From assembly GCF_900177725.1 (NCBI RefSeq), contig NZ_FXAT01000003.1, positions 248,001 to 312,000 of the forward strand: a stretch of 64,000 bases of DNA. The letters run 5' to 3'. The notes beneath the pieces were generated by a model, which saw only the letters and a list, made by a program, of their open reading frames with translations, made no database searches and was not told the origin of the DNA. The position numbers and the translations under genes are program-made. Of the stretch, positions 46,493-55,646 are shown piece by piece. The stretch's first letter is position 1, and each line of letters starts with the position of its first letter. The DNA comes from Paraburkholderia susongensis. GTDB taxonomy: Bacteria > Pseudomonadota > Gammaproteobacteria > Burkholderiales > Burkholderiaceae.

Positions 46493-46792
46493 GTTGGGGA
46501 CTCCTTATTGTGAAAGGGATCGGAACGATCCGCCACACGGTGCAACCGGTGACATCAGAAAACGGTTGAAGCCGGACAAAAACGGACATCGCATACAAGT
46601 TGTAATCTGGTGGATCGACAGACTGGCTATCGGACTCGCCGCAAGACTCGCCGCAGCGCTACCATGAAAGCGTTTTTTTCATAATAGGTCTCGCCGAACA
46701 TTTGGGCCGTATAGGGTATGCGCGCATAGAACACCATATAAAAAGCGGCGGCAACCTCACATTTTTTTGAACGGCAAGCAGCGGAGCTACGC
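46493..46792. promoter_or_regulatory. Divergent promoter region of livK and dadA
   Basis: A 300-bp gap with AT-rich tracts. ATGAAA-GCGTTTT-TTTCAT at about 46663-46681 forms a 6-bp dyad that may be an operator. No regulator gene adjoins and no further element is clear. Confidence 0.35.
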
Positions 46793-48037
46793 ATGAAAAG
46801 CGTTGTGCTGGGAGGTGGAATCGCGGGCGTCACGGCTGCGTACTACCTCGCTAAAGAGGGCCGCGAGGTGACGGTGATCGACCGTCGGCCAGGCGTCGCG
46901 CTCGAGACCAGCTTTGCTAACGCCGGTCTGGTCGCGCCAGGACATTCGTATACCTGGGCGTCGCCGCGCGCGCCGAAAATCCTGCTGAAATCACTTTTCG
47001 TCGAAGGACAGGCGCTGCGGCTCAAGCTCAACGCGGACCCGCACATGTGGGCCTGGTGCATCCAGTTCCTGCGCAACTGCACGGCGGAGCGTTCGCGTCA
47101 GAACACAACGCGCAAGGTGAGGCTTTGCCGCTACGCACAAAGCCAGTTGCAGCAGCTAAGCGCAGCCGAGCATTTGCAGTACGACCGCATCAGCCACGGC
47201 CTGCTGTATCTCTATCGAGATGAAGCGTCTTTCGCGCGCGGCACACAAAACATGTCGATCCTGGCGGACAACGGGCTGCCGCTCGAAACACTCGATGCGG
47301 CGCAGGTGGTTGCGCGTGAGCCGGCGCTTGGCGCAGCGCGTGACAGGATCGCCGGTGCGATTTATTGCCCAACCGATGAAAGCGGCGATGCGCACCTGTT
47401 CACCCGAGCGCTGAAAGAAGTTTGCGAGCGCCTTGGGGTCCGTTTCGATTTCGATGCGTCTATTAGCGCGATCGAGGCGTCCGGCGATCAGGTCGTTGGC
47501 GTGCGCACGCCAGCGGGACTCGTTCAAGGCGACGAGTTCGTTCTTGCGCTCGGTTCCTGGTCGCCGATTCTGGCGCGTCGGCTGGGTTATCGGCTGCCGG
47601 TGTATCCGGTAAAGGGCTATTCCGCCACGTTTCCTGTCGGGCCCGAGCACCGTCCGCCGGAGCTGGGTGGCGTCGATGAGAACAATCTCGTGGCGTGGGC
47701 GCGTTTTGGCCAACGGTTGCGCTTTACCGCGACCGCCGAATTCGCCGGTTACGACACGCGCCACACACCCGCTGACTTCAGGCAGATGCTCCAGGCCGCC
47801 CGTGAGTTGTTCCCGGACGGCGCTGACTATGAGCGCCCGTCGTACTGGGCAGGTCTGCGTCCAATGACGCCCGAAGGGACGCCTTTGATCGGCCGCACAC
47901 GGCACAGGAACCTGTATCTGAACACGGGGCACGGGCACATGGGGTGGACGATGTCGTGCGGCACCGCGAAACTGCTGGTCGACATCATGGCCGGTCGCCA
48001 GCCCGAACTCGACATGACAGGGATGACACTGAGATGA
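46793..48037 (+). CDS. dadA: D-amino acid dehydrogenase, DadA type
   Basis: A 414-residue flavoprotein. The N-terminal dinucleotide motif is VVLGGGIAGVTAAYYLAKEGREVTVIDR, then ETSFANAGLVAPGHSYTWASPRAPKILLKSL, a strong DadA signature, and near the end YWAGLRPMTPEGTPLIG and NTGHGHMGWTMSCGTAK. It oxidatively deaminates D-amino acids at the membrane, passing electrons to quinones. GGAG precedes the ATG. The stop overlaps the racemase gene. The chromosomal housekeeping dadA is probably elsewhere; this copy appears dedicated to the Liv importer cargo. Confidence 0.85.
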   Translation: MKSVVLGGGIAGVTAAYYLAKEGREVTVIDRRPGVALETSFANAGLVAPGHSYTWASPRAPKILLKSLFVEGQALRLKLNADPHMWAWCIQFLRNCTAERSRQNTTRKVRLCRYAQSQLQQLSAAEHLQYDRISHGLLYLYRDEASFARGTQNMSILADNGLPLETLDAAQVVAREPALGAARDRIAGAIYCPTDESGDAHLFTRALKEVCERLGVRFDFDASISAIEASGDQVVGVRTPAGLVQGDEFVLALGSWSPILARRLGYRLPVYPVKGYSATFPVGPEHRPPELGGVDENNLVAWARFGQRLRFTATAEFAGYDTRHTPADFRQMLQAARELFPDGADYERPSYWAGLRPMTPEGTPLIGRTRHRNLYLNTGHGHMGWTMSCGTAKLLVDIMAGRQPELDMTGMTLR

Positions 48038-48810
48038 GCACGATTCCATTGCAGGACGACGCGTACGTCAGGCTCGATTTCACGCTGGACGACGGCATCT
48101 GCCGGCGTGCTGCCATTGGGCTCGTGGTGCTCGCCACCGATCACACGATCGAACACGAATGGCGCAAACTGCTGGCGCAGGATGGCGTGGCGTTTTACGA
48201 GAGCCGCATACTCAACTCGCCGGATATCACGCCCGAGCGCCTCGCGGAAATGGATGCGCGCATCGCGTCGGCGGTCGCGTTGATTCGGCCTGCAGAACGG
48301 ATCGATGTCGTGGCGTTTGGCTGCACGTCGGCATCGATGGTGATCGGAGAAGAAAACGTATTCGCACGCATCCGCGAGGCGCGTCCGGGCGTCGCGTGTA
48401 CCACGCCGATTACCGCTGCGCTTGCTGCGCTGCGCGCTCTCGGCGTTCAACGCGCTGCGCTGTTGACCCCCTATGTGCGCCCGATTAACGACTACATGCG
48501 CGACTACATCGAGACACGTGGCGTGCGCATTACACGCATGGCGTCATTCGAGCATGCGAACGACAACGAGGTCGCACGGATTGACACGGCCTCTCTGCGA
48601 GCCGCCGTCGAGCACCTCGGGCAGAAGCCTGACGTGGAAGCTGTTTTCGTGTCGTGCACGAGCTTGCGCATTGCCGAACTCGTTTCAGAGCTTGAAGCGA
48701 GGATCGGCAAGCCGGTGATATCCAGCAACTTCGCGATGGCCTGGCACGCGTTGCGGCTCGCGGGAGTGGAAGATCGCGAGCCTCATCGTGGGCGGTTATT
48801 TGCGCTGTAA
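48034..48810 (+). CDS. Asp/Glu racemase-superfamily protein (maleate isomerase/arylmalonate decarboxylase-like)
   Basis: A 258-residue protein starting in a 4-bp overlap with dadA. The two active-site Cys are in VVAFGCTSASMVIGE (about residue 94) and VFVSCTSLRI, as in maleate cis-trans isomerases, EutA and arylmalonate decarboxylases. CTTPITAALAALRALGVQRAALLTPY is another family hallmark. Translational coupling to dadA suggests it supplies or consumes a D-amino acid or a related acid. Exact reaction unknown. Confidence 0.8.
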   Translation: MSTIPLQDDAYVRLDFTLDDGICRRAAIGLVVLATDHTIEHEWRKLLAQDGVAFYESRILNSPDITPERLAEMDARIASAVALIRPAERIDVVAFGCTSASMVIGEENVFARIREARPGVACTTPITAALAALRALGVQRAALLTPYVRPINDYMRDYIETRGVRITRMASFEHANDNEVARIDTASLRAAVEHLGQKPDVEAVFVSCTSLRIAELVSELEARIGKPVISSNFAMAWHALRLAGVEDREPHRGRLFAL

Positions 48811-48886
48811 CGGGAGAACGGCGTTGTGACGCCGGTATTCTCACGACAGAGTATTCGAAACGCCTGCGCGAGGCCGCGCCCCGATC

Positions 48887-49732
48887 TCATTTCCACTGCG
48901 GCTGCTGTAGCGTCATCCCATGCTGCCCCTTATATGCAGCGACGGCTGGCGGCGTCCAGCCGTCCAGCATCTGCGGTGCGAGCCGATAGATCTCGATGCC
49001 GAGTGGCCGGCATACCTCCAGCGGATCGCGCGCATCCGGTCCCCACATCGGCAACGAGAGATCGCCGCCCGGACACGTCGACAGCGCGCACAGCAGGTCG
49101 ATTTCCGCGAAAAATTCCAGGTAGTCGCCTTTTTTGGCCGGGCATGCCTTCATGAAGTATTTGTCGTCGAGATTGAGGCCCGTGCACTGGAACACGTTGA
49201 GCACGTCGTGCACGTCGTATTCGGTCAGTCCGTACGGAGCGATCGCGCGCGTGAGATTGGAGTGGCAGTGGAAATGAAAATCCTCGCCAGTCAGCATTCG
49301 GTTCACGTAGGGATCGCAGCGGGTGCCGAGCAGGTCATGAACCCGGCCGCCGTGCTCGTCGACACCGTAATCGGCGAGGCTGTCGTCGGTGATCGTCACC
49401 ATCGGACGCAGGAACGGCAGCGTCGACCACAGACGGTCGAACGTGCTGACGTGCGCCTGCTGTAGCTGGCGCGTGCGTGAGGCCCACATCCGCTCACGCG
49501 GGTTGTGCTCGTTCCACATGTTCAGGTCGGCCACCTGCGGACCCTCGATCGTGACGATCCGGAACACATGGCCGGCAGGCACGGTCCAGGCCTGACCGGA
49601 CCTGATCGGCACGACGATCGATTCGACTAGCGTGCGGGTGTCGTGCCCGGAGGCGATGCGTTGATAGAACGCCTTGTCGACCTCGAGTGCGGAACCCTGG
49701 GTGGATTGGTAGGCAGCGGGGTAATTCAGCAT
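48887..49732 (-). CDS. DUF1989 (urea carboxylase-associated) protein
   Basis: A 281-residue protein. VPAGHVFRIVTIEGPQVADLNMWNEHNPRERMWASRTRQLQ, CDPYVNRMLTGEDFHFHCHSNLTRAI and FMKACPAKKGDYLEFFAEIDLLCALSTCPGGDLS match DUF1989, a family often encoded beside urea carboxylase, guanidine genes or amino acid catabolism. Cys and His residues suggest a metal site. ATG 49732 has GGGAG 8 nt upstream; an ATG at 49748 does not. Convergent with the racemase gene. Function unknown. Confidence 0.82.
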   Translation of the reverse strand: MLNYPAAYQSTQGSALEVDKAFYQRIASGHDTRTLVESIVVPIRSGQAWTVPAGHVFRIVTIEGPQVADLNMWNEHNPRERMWASRTRQLQQAHVSTFDRLWSTLPFLRPMVTITDDSLADYGVDEHGGRVHDLLGTRCDPYVNRMLTGEDFHFHCHSNLTRAIAPYGLTEYDVHDVLNVFQCTGLNLDDKYFMKACPAKKGDYLEFFAEIDLLCALSTCPGGDLSLPMWGPDARDPLEVCRPLGIEIYRLAPQMLDGWTPPAVAAYKGQHGMTLQQPQWK

Positions 49733-49880
49733 GACGGAGGCTCCCATATGGCTGGCGGACAGATCGCGCCAAAGTACGCGGTAGCGGATGTAGACTGAAA
49801 TTGCATCTGTATCCGCGGTGCCGCATCGGGTGTTCCGACAACGCGCGGGACCGCGCAATTCACCCTCATTGGAGGCGAAA

Positions 49881-50105
49881 ATGGCAACGACAACCATCAT
49901 CCCCCGGAATGACGGCCCGTACCACATCAAAGGTGACTTCTCGATAGCCACTCAAGGCGGGAAACCTGTCGAGGTGGAAAAGGATGAGGTCTGGCTATGC
50001 CGATGCGGGCACTCGCAAAACAAGCCATTCTGCGATGGTTCGCACAAGAAGGCCGGGTTTCTGAGCAACCTCGACGAAGCGCCACAGGAAGGCCAAACAC
50101 CTTGA
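49881..50105 (+). CDS. CDGSH iron-sulfur domain protein
   Basis: A 74-residue protein. The cluster motif is WLCRCGHSQNKPFCDGSHKK, in which three Cys and one His bind a [2Fe-2S] cluster. Such small CDGSH proteins act in redox or iron-sulfur signalling. A textbook GGAGG lies 5 nt before the ATG. It is followed after 190 bp by a universal stress protein gene in the same direction. Confidence 0.92.
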   Translation: MATTTIIPRNDGPYHIKGDFSIATQGGKPVEVEKDEVWLCRCGHSQNKPFCDGSHKKAGFLSNLDEAPQEGQTP

Positions 50106-50294
50106 TGCACCTTGATGCATCGCGTCGACGGCCGGCGTGACGTGCATCATATTTGTCACGGATATGAGCTGCGGACCAGACCTTTGTCAGGGTGACTATA
50201 CTGAAAGAGGCCGCCTTGATTCAGGCGTGAGTGGCTAGAGCGGCAGGCTCCGACAGGATGTCAACGCGCACCCGCCTGGCCGCGGGAGAAACGT

Positions 50295-50795
50295 ATGTTC
50301 AAGCATCTGCTCGTGCCGACCGACGGCTCGGCCCTCTCCAAAGCCGCCATTCAGATGGCGGTGACGCTCGCCAGGGAAAGTGGCGCCAAAGTCACGGGGC
50401 TCCATGTCATTCCGGAATTTCACGTCCTCGCGTACGGCACTGAAATGATCGCCGACGAAGAGGAGCGAGTCGTTCAGGCCAGCCGAAAGCGTGCGGATGA
50501 CCACCTCGCAGTGATCGCCAGGGCGGCCGCGCAAGCAGGTGTCGAGTGCGATACGGTTGCGACGAACCGCGCCCATCCGTACGAGGCGATTATCAGCGTC
50601 GCCACGCAACGAAACTGTGATCTCATTGTCATGGCGTCCCACGGACGAAGCGGTATGCGCGCCTTGTTGCTCGGCAGTGAGACTCAGAAGGTCCTGACGC
50701 ACAGTCAGATCCCGGTCCTTGTCGTCCGGCAGCCGGCGCAAACCGATGTGCACGGCACAGTGGAATCCCCCAGGCCCGAGACGTATAACCCTTGA
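50295..50795 (+). CDS. Universal stress protein (UspA family)
   Basis: A 166-residue UspA-fold protein. It starts MFKHLLVPTDGSALSKAAIQMAVTLA; the ATP-binding signature is visible as VMASHGRSGMRALLLGSETQKVLTHSQIPVLVVR (G-x2-G-x9-G-S/T), so it is likely an ATP-binding Usp. GGGAG lies 6 nt before the ATG. The gap upstream has two TTTGTCA copies and a TATACT near 50200 that could be promoter elements. It ends 1 bp from the convergent SagB gene. Confidence 0.92.
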   Translation: MFKHLLVPTDGSALSKAAIQMAVTLARESGAKVTGLHVIPEFHVLAYGTEMIADEEERVVQASRKRADDHLAVIARAAAQAGVECDTVATNRAHPYEAIISVATQRNCDLIVMASHGRSGMRALLLGSETQKVLTHSQIPVLVVRQPAQTDVHGTVESPRPETYNP

Positions 50796-50796
50796 T

Positions 50797-52395
50797 TCAA
50801 GGTTCAACCTCATACGGCGGAGATGTCGACAGGCGTCCGTCGTCCACGGGACCACCGACAGTGAAGTGATAAAGGCTTTGCCAGGCGTGATTCTTCACTC
50901 CGAGCAGGGCGTGCATTTCATCGTCAAAAAAGCAGCCGATCCCCGTGGCGCGCACGCCGGCGGCTTCCGCTTCGAGATAGAGCGTTTGACCGAGCATGCC
51001 GCATTCCCAGAAAAGGTGGCGATAACGCCACGGCTGCTTCAAGGCGATTTCGAATCTCGCGATCATTCCCAGCGCAAAGCAGGAATCGGCGCCGATATCC
51101 TGGTGACAGCAGATCAACTTTGCCGCGGCTCGCAAATCGTAAGGCAGCAGAAAATAGAGCGGTAGATCGTCCGGCCCGGTCTTTTGCCACAGCCATTCTG
51201 GACGGAACGACTGCTTGAGATCCAACAGTGCGTCAGGATTCCTTACGAGGATATACAGGCCCGGCTCCAGACCGTCCACGCGATGCACGAGGAGCGCCGC
51301 GTGCACCGCGGCTGGGGGCGTTAGCGCATTCCACGGCGGCGTGTCGCGTCGTGCCAGGAGGCAAGCGAGCATGCTGAAAAACGCCGCCTTGGCGATGAAC
51401 GTGGTGCCGTCGAAATTCACGGCACTACGACGTTGCCGCGCGATCGCGGCAAAGCTGAGATCAAGGGCGGGCGCGCCGGGAGACGGACGCGGTTGCGGAT
51501 CCGACGAGTCCGGCTCACGGGTACGGATCTTGTGCGTCGTACGATGGATCGCACTGATATCCGGCCACGTCACATGTCCTGAACTGAGCTGATTCGCGCG
51601 TCCATGCCACTGTGCCTTATCCAAAGCGGTCAGCATGCGCTCGAGGCCAGGCCGCAGATCAGGATTGCCGATCCACAGCAAAGCATCTGGAGCCTCTCTT
51701 TCTGATTCCAGAAAATCTTCGTCGCGGCGCAACCCAAGCAAGTCGGCCACGGCATCGTCAGCCGCCGCCTCGACGAGCCGCGTCTGCCAGCCGAGCGCTG
51801 CCGCCGCGTAACTCACCGCGGCGATGGCGTGGCCGCAATCGTGCTGACAGTAGCGCCAGGCGCGCATGCCGTATTTCCAGGCCTCGCGCCAGTGGATCGA
51901 ACTGATGCCGACGAGCACACCGCTTTCCGAAAACGCCTCAGTCCATCGTGGATCATCCACGGCCGCGCGATGTTCAAGCGCGTGATCCCGGCTCACGTAG
52001 TGGTAGACGCCTGCGGACAAGCCGTGCAGAGCCGGACACAGAAGGTAGCCCTCGGTCGGATGCAGATTCCCGCTCGAAGGGTTGCAGCGCAGTGCCCACC
52101 GCTGGGTGCCGTAGGACTTCCATGCCGACAGGCCGAGCGAGAGTTCGAACAGGATGGCCAGATTCAATAGATCGAAATCGTGCGCTGGCGGCAGGGCGCC
52201 GCAGCGCAGCTGGTTGTAGCGCGTAGCCAGCAGGTCCGCGGCTAACGGCAGACCCACGCGCGGTGCGTCGTGAAACACCCGGAACGGATCCGGCTGGGTT
52301 GCCCAGTCGAGACCCCCGGGGCCCGGGGCGTAGAAGTTGACGCGGTGTTTGCTGCGTTCGTGATAGTCAAGCAGCGCATGCTTTAACCGGTCCAC
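50797..52395 (-). CDS. SagB/ThcOx-type oxidoreductase with two nitroreductase domains
   Basis: A 532-residue protein containing two nitroreductase-fold halves: the first about residues 45-270 (NPSSGNLHPTEGYLL, GVYHYVSRDHALE, CGHAIAAVSYAAAALGWQ), the second about 310-520 (RQRRSAVNFDGTTF, GLEPGLYILVRNPDAL, FWECGMLGQTLYLEAEAAGVRATGIGCFFDD). In RiPP clusters SagB oxidises azolines to azoles with FMN; standalone copies like this have unknown substrates. It starts at GTG 52395 with a weak ribosome site, 19 bp after a small hypothetical gene. No cyclodehydratase or obvious precursor peptide is near. Confidence 0.85.
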   Translation of the reverse strand: MDRLKHALLDYHERSKHRVNFYAPGPGGLDWATQPDPFRVFHDAPRVGLPLAADLLATRYNQLRCGALPPAHDFDLLNLAILFELSLGLSAWKSYGTQRWALRCNPSSGNLHPTEGYLLCPALHGLSAGVYHYVSRDHALEHRAAVDDPRWTEAFSESGVLVGISSIHWREAWKYGMRAWRYCQHDCGHAIAAVSYAAAALGWQTRLVEAAADDAVADLLGLRRDEDFLESEREAPDALLWIGNPDLRPGLERMLTALDKAQWHGRANQLSSGHVTWPDISAIHRTTHKIRTREPDSSDPQPRPSPGAPALDLSFAAIARQRRSAVNFDGTTFIAKAAFFSMLACLLARRDTPPWNALTPPAAVHAALLVHRVDGLEPGLYILVRNPDALLDLKQSFRPEWLWQKTGPDDLPLYFLLPYDLRAAAKLICCHQDIGADSCFALGMIARFEIALKQPWRYRHLFWECGMLGQTLYLEAEAAGVRATGIGCFFDDEMHALLGVKNHAWQSLYHFTVGGPVDDGRLSTSPPYEVEP

Positions 52396-52414
52396 AGCGT
52401 GGCCTGCGTACGGT

Positions 52415-52732
52415 TCAACGCCTGGGGCCCCTCATACTCTCGGTTTCCATTGCCGCGTTCCGCTCTTCGCTGGCCTCGATGGGGTCCATGGTCTCGTCGA
52501 CGGAGGCTGTCGCGCGTTCCGTGGCCGCCTTCGTTTCGTCGACGGTTTCGCCCGGTTCTCCGTCGTCGCTACCGGGGGGGTGCAGCATGTCGCGAAGCAT
52601 GGCTTTCAACTCCGGGGTGTCCCACGGCACGCCATGCTGCTTTTGCCGTTTTATGTAGTGCCTGACTTCTGCATCCTGCTCGGGAGTCAGGGGAAGACCG
52701 CGAAATGTGCGGGTAGGGGTAGCGTCGACCAT
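52415..52732 (-). CDS. Hypothetical acidic-tailed protein
   Basis: A 105-residue protein from ATG 52732, with GGAG 7 nt upstream. The N-terminal half RTFRGLPLTPEQDAEVRHYIKRQKQHGVPWDTPELKAMLRDML looks helical and compact; the rest is a Glu/Thr/Ala-rich, probably disordered tail. I do not recognise the family. It lies upstream of the SagB gene in the same direction, so the two may be co-transcribed. Confidence 0.65.
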   Translation of the reverse strand: MVDATPTRTFRGLPLTPEQDAEVRHYIKRQKQHGVPWDTPELKAMLRDMLHPPGSDDGEPGETVDETKAATERATASVDETMDPIEASEERNAAMETESMRGPRR

Positions 52733-52891
52733 GATAGTGCTCCGGTGACCATCCTGTTTCAGTGTAGCCCTGTTGTGGTCAGAGGGTTCCAACTATCGGC
52801 CGGGGCAGATGGCGTGTCCTCGAGATCGGCAGTCAGCCGCTGTCACAGGGTCTAAAATGTAAGCATGGTTGCTACCTGTAAGGAGGCTGCC

Positions 52892-53047
52892 ATGACTCAG
52901 TCAATGATTGGTTTTTTGGTGGCCGTGGCGGTCCTGCTGGCCGCCGCATTCGTGTTTGCCCGGCGTTACATGCGGGCGCATTCGGGCGAGAGTATGAGCC
53001 AGTGGCTCGACGCGCATCACATGGGCTGGATGCACCACAGGCATTGA
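52892..53047 (+). CDS. Small single-span membrane protein with His/Met-rich tail
   Basis: A 51-residue protein preceded by a near-perfect AAGGAGG, 5 nt before the ATG. One transmembrane helix (MIGFLVAVAVLLAAAFVFARRY) is followed by a short domain ending AHHMGWMHHRH, rich in His and Met and able to bind copper or nickel in principle. Function not recognised; the strong ribosome site argues that it is real. Confidence 0.65.
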   Translation: MTQSMIGFLVAVAVLLAAAFVFARRYMRAHSGESMSQWLDAHHMGWMHHRH

Positions 53048-53328
53048 TGACGTAGCGAGGAACGGGGTTCCGCCGGCTCGGCTGTTGAGTCGCCATCGGT
53101 GCAGCATGATCCGGCCGGATCGGGTTGGTGGCGGCTTCAGGCGCCAGCGTCTGCCGGCGACACCCAGCCGCCGCACCGCTAATGTTCCACATCCACCGTC
53201 GGCAAGCGGGCTGGGATTGTTGTTTGGCTCATTTGAGCCGTATAGCCGAAAACGATGCGGTGCAATAAGTGTGCGCGATGTCTGGGAAATGCCCTGAACC
53301 GCACCGGGAATCGTGAAGGCCGGTTGGT

Positions 53329-53985
53329 TTACGTTAATACGGGCACGTCAGCAGTAATTCTGTGTTGCCTGTAGTAGTTTGCCTCAGCGTCGGCGGGCGG
53401 AATATAGCCGAGCGGTTCCATCAATCGATGATGGTTGTACCAGGCCCCATTCCAGCGTCGCCAGTTCGACGGATTCCCTCGTTTTCCACGGAGTGCGCCG
53501 ATGAATCAGTTCGGTCTTGTACAGACCGTTGATCGTTTCAGCCAGCGCGTTATCGTAACTGTCGCCACGGCTGCCGACGGACGGCTCGATACCCGCCTCG
53601 GCCAACCGTTCGCTGTATCGAATGCTGACGTATCGGGAGTCGTCGTGCAAACTCGCTTGCCGCGAACTACACCTCGCAAGCCCTGCAGCTTCATCAGCCG
53701 CGACCGTGCAGCGCGCGACCACCATGCCCTCCCGGTTCATCTGCTTCCAGACCTTCGGCACGCCATAGACTTGCATGTTGGCCTGCCAGACACGTTTGAT
53801 CTCCGGTTGCAGCGGCTCACCGCGCTTCGCGCGGGTGCAGCGCTTTGACGGATCACGAAGCTGCGCAGCATGGCGTCGGTAGCCCGACGGCGCAATCCGC
53901 AAAACCTTGCAGATCGGCTCGACACCGAAGGTGTCGCGATGCTGATCGACGAAGGCCTCAGGACTTGAATCGGCGGTCGAGCTCC
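53329..53985 (-). pseudogene. IS3 transposase orfB, internally deleted and frameshifted
   Basis: The N-terminal helical part ([32 protein letters not shown]) and the last DDE segment (YVSIRYSERLAEAGIEPSVGSRGDSYDNALAETINGLYKTELIHRR) are present, but about 60-100 codons with the first catalytic Asp residues are missing between VARCTV and the DDSRYVSIRY junction. A frameshift near 53445 moves the C-terminal MEPLGYIPPADAEANYYRQ into another frame. It cannot make an active transposase. Confidence 0.85.
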
Positions 53986-54284
53986 GCCTGGGCGAAAAAC
54001 GCGCTCGCCAGCTTGAGAATCTCGTTGGTACGGCGCAGCTCCTTGACCTCACGCTCCAGGGCGTTGATGCGTTCTCGCTCGGCTGTGCTCGCACCATTGC
54101 GTTCATCACGCTCGACCTCCTCGCGCTTGCCCCAATCCAGCAGTGTCTGCGGCGTACAGCCGATCATCGGCGCAATCGATTCGACCGCCGCCCACATCGA
54201 CGGATGTTCGCTACGCTGCTCGCGTACCAGACGCACTGCGCGCTCCCGGACTTCCGGGGAAAACTTGGTTACCTTCTTGTTCAT
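53958..54284 (-). CDS. IS3-family OrfA
   Basis: A complete 108-residue OrfA with an N-terminal helix-turn-helix ([47 protein letters not shown]) and a C-terminal leucine-zipper-like coiled coil ([37 protein letters not shown]). It would normally be joined to OrfB by a programmed -1 frameshift; the damaged orfB leaves only a DNA-binding protein that could inhibit related elements. Confidence 0.88.
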   Translation of the reverse strand: MNKKVTKFSPEVRERAVRLVREQRSEHPSMWAAVESIAPMIGCTPQTLLDWGKREEVERDERNGASTAERERINALEREVKELRRTNEILKLASAFFAQAELDRRFKS

Positions 54285-54334
54285 AGCTCGATTCTCTCAA
54301 GAATGCGAGCCTCCACAAAATCCGGTGCGGTTCA

Positions 54335-55432
54335 CCTTGCGTGCTTCAGCCGCAGTGTAGAGATCGAGAAGCGTGACCTCGTCACGCGACTTCGACGCTA
54401 TCCAATTCTTCGTGGCTATCAGGACAGCACGCAATTTGGGAGGCAGCACGCCAATGTCCGCCTCAAGCGCATCGACATCAAGCTTGACCGCGACCGCCCC
54501 ATGTTCCTCGACTACATCGGTAAGGTAATCGCGATGTCGCGTTGATGTTTCCCGCCTATCGTCGACCTCGACGATACGTTCCCGGAGCGGGTCGTAAACG
54601 GCGCGCCCCACAGCGGCCAGACTTGCTACTTGTTGGGCGTGCACAAGCGACTCCTGGTCGGGGCCAGCTATTGCGCGAGTCTCGTCGGCCCACATTCCGG
54701 ACGGGGCTGCAGCCTCGGTACGGACCAACCGTGCAAGCAGCAGGGAAAGCTCGTGGTCACCGTTAGAGCGCAATTGGGAAAGCCGTTCGCGGAGAAACGC
54801 CGCTTCCGCAATCGTCAGCCAGAGGGTGAGCGGTCCGGCATGCCAGCTATCCGGCCGAGCGGGGAGAGGCACAAACGGCGGATCGAAACTGAGAAACGGC
54901 TGTCCATCGTCATTAGTTGCCGTACCCGAGCTCTTCAGTTGCCGATGCGCTTGCGCTCGCGAAATCGCTCGCCCGTCAAGGCGCGGACGCAATATTCCCC
55001 ACACCGCGAGCGCATTCCAATACACGGTCGACGGCGGCTGGCTCGATGGCTTAGGGAAGACGCGCACTCCAATCACCTGGGATTCACCCGCGTCTCTGAG
55101 CCGGCCAGCAAGCACCCTTTCGCGTTCGCGCAGAGCGCGCGTGGCTACCGGTCCCGTCAATCCTGCCAGATCCTCGAACAACCAAGGCACGATGACTGCA
55201 TAGCGCGAGCACGAGTGTGCAGCACTGATGCACCGGGAAAAAAGCGATAGGCGTAACGCTGGTAGATCGTCAGAAAGCCGATCTCATCACGCACGCCCAT
55301 GGACTCTTCGTCCATCTGCGCCTTCGCACAGGCCAGCGCGCCGCGCGACAGATAGGTCCATCCCAAAGCGGGCTCGATTGGCGGGCTCCGTCGGGACGAT
55401 TTCGCGGATTGGCGCAAAGCTCTCAGCTCCAC
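54335..55432 (-). pseudogene. DUF6361-like gene, frameshifted and cut by the IS
   Basis: Two overlapping frames make one protein: LGWTYLSRGALACAKAQMDEESMGVRDEIGFLTIYQRYAYRFFPGASVLHTRAR, then in another frame YAVIVPWLFEDLAGLTGPVATRALRERERVLAGRL onward. The break is a 2-bp GC gain (or 1-bp loss) near 55203-55206. The pattern resembles DUF6361 proteins often found in defence islands. The C-terminus is lost at the IS boundary, after YTAAEARK. Start uncertain. It lies just downstream of brxHI on the same strand, with a 214-bp gap holding no other gene. Confidence 0.65.
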
Positions 55433-55646
55433 ACGTATGACGAGGGCAACAGGTCACGTAAACTTGTACGCTCAAGGAATTGGAAGTAGCAAACTTCGGC
55501 CTTTATCGTCGGTTCTGCTGTCAACCGTGAAAAGCTTTTTGCCATCGCTTGAGATTGGGCAATTTGCGGGGTGACGACGCTGACGACATGCTCAACCACA
55601 ACTCCAAGAGTACCAGTGTAGGATGCTCGATATCAGAGCAGCCTTT

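Larger units (their letters stand above)
53295..54334 (-). mobile_element. Degenerate IS3-family insertion sequence
   Basis: The ends carry inverted repeats beginning TGAACCGCACCGG on both sides (53295 onward, and the complement ending at 54334). Inside are an intact orfA and a broken orfB on the minus strand. At 1040 bp it is shorter than the usual 1.2-1.3 kb because orfB has lost an internal block. No direct target repeat is seen at the ends (CCC versus CCT). It has replaced or cut the 3' end of the DUF6361-like gene. Confidence 0.88.

Noticed and set aside
53292..54337. Target-site duplication around the IS3 copy
   Set aside because: The flanking triplets CCC and CCT do not match, and longer flanks differ too, so no duplication can be claimed.
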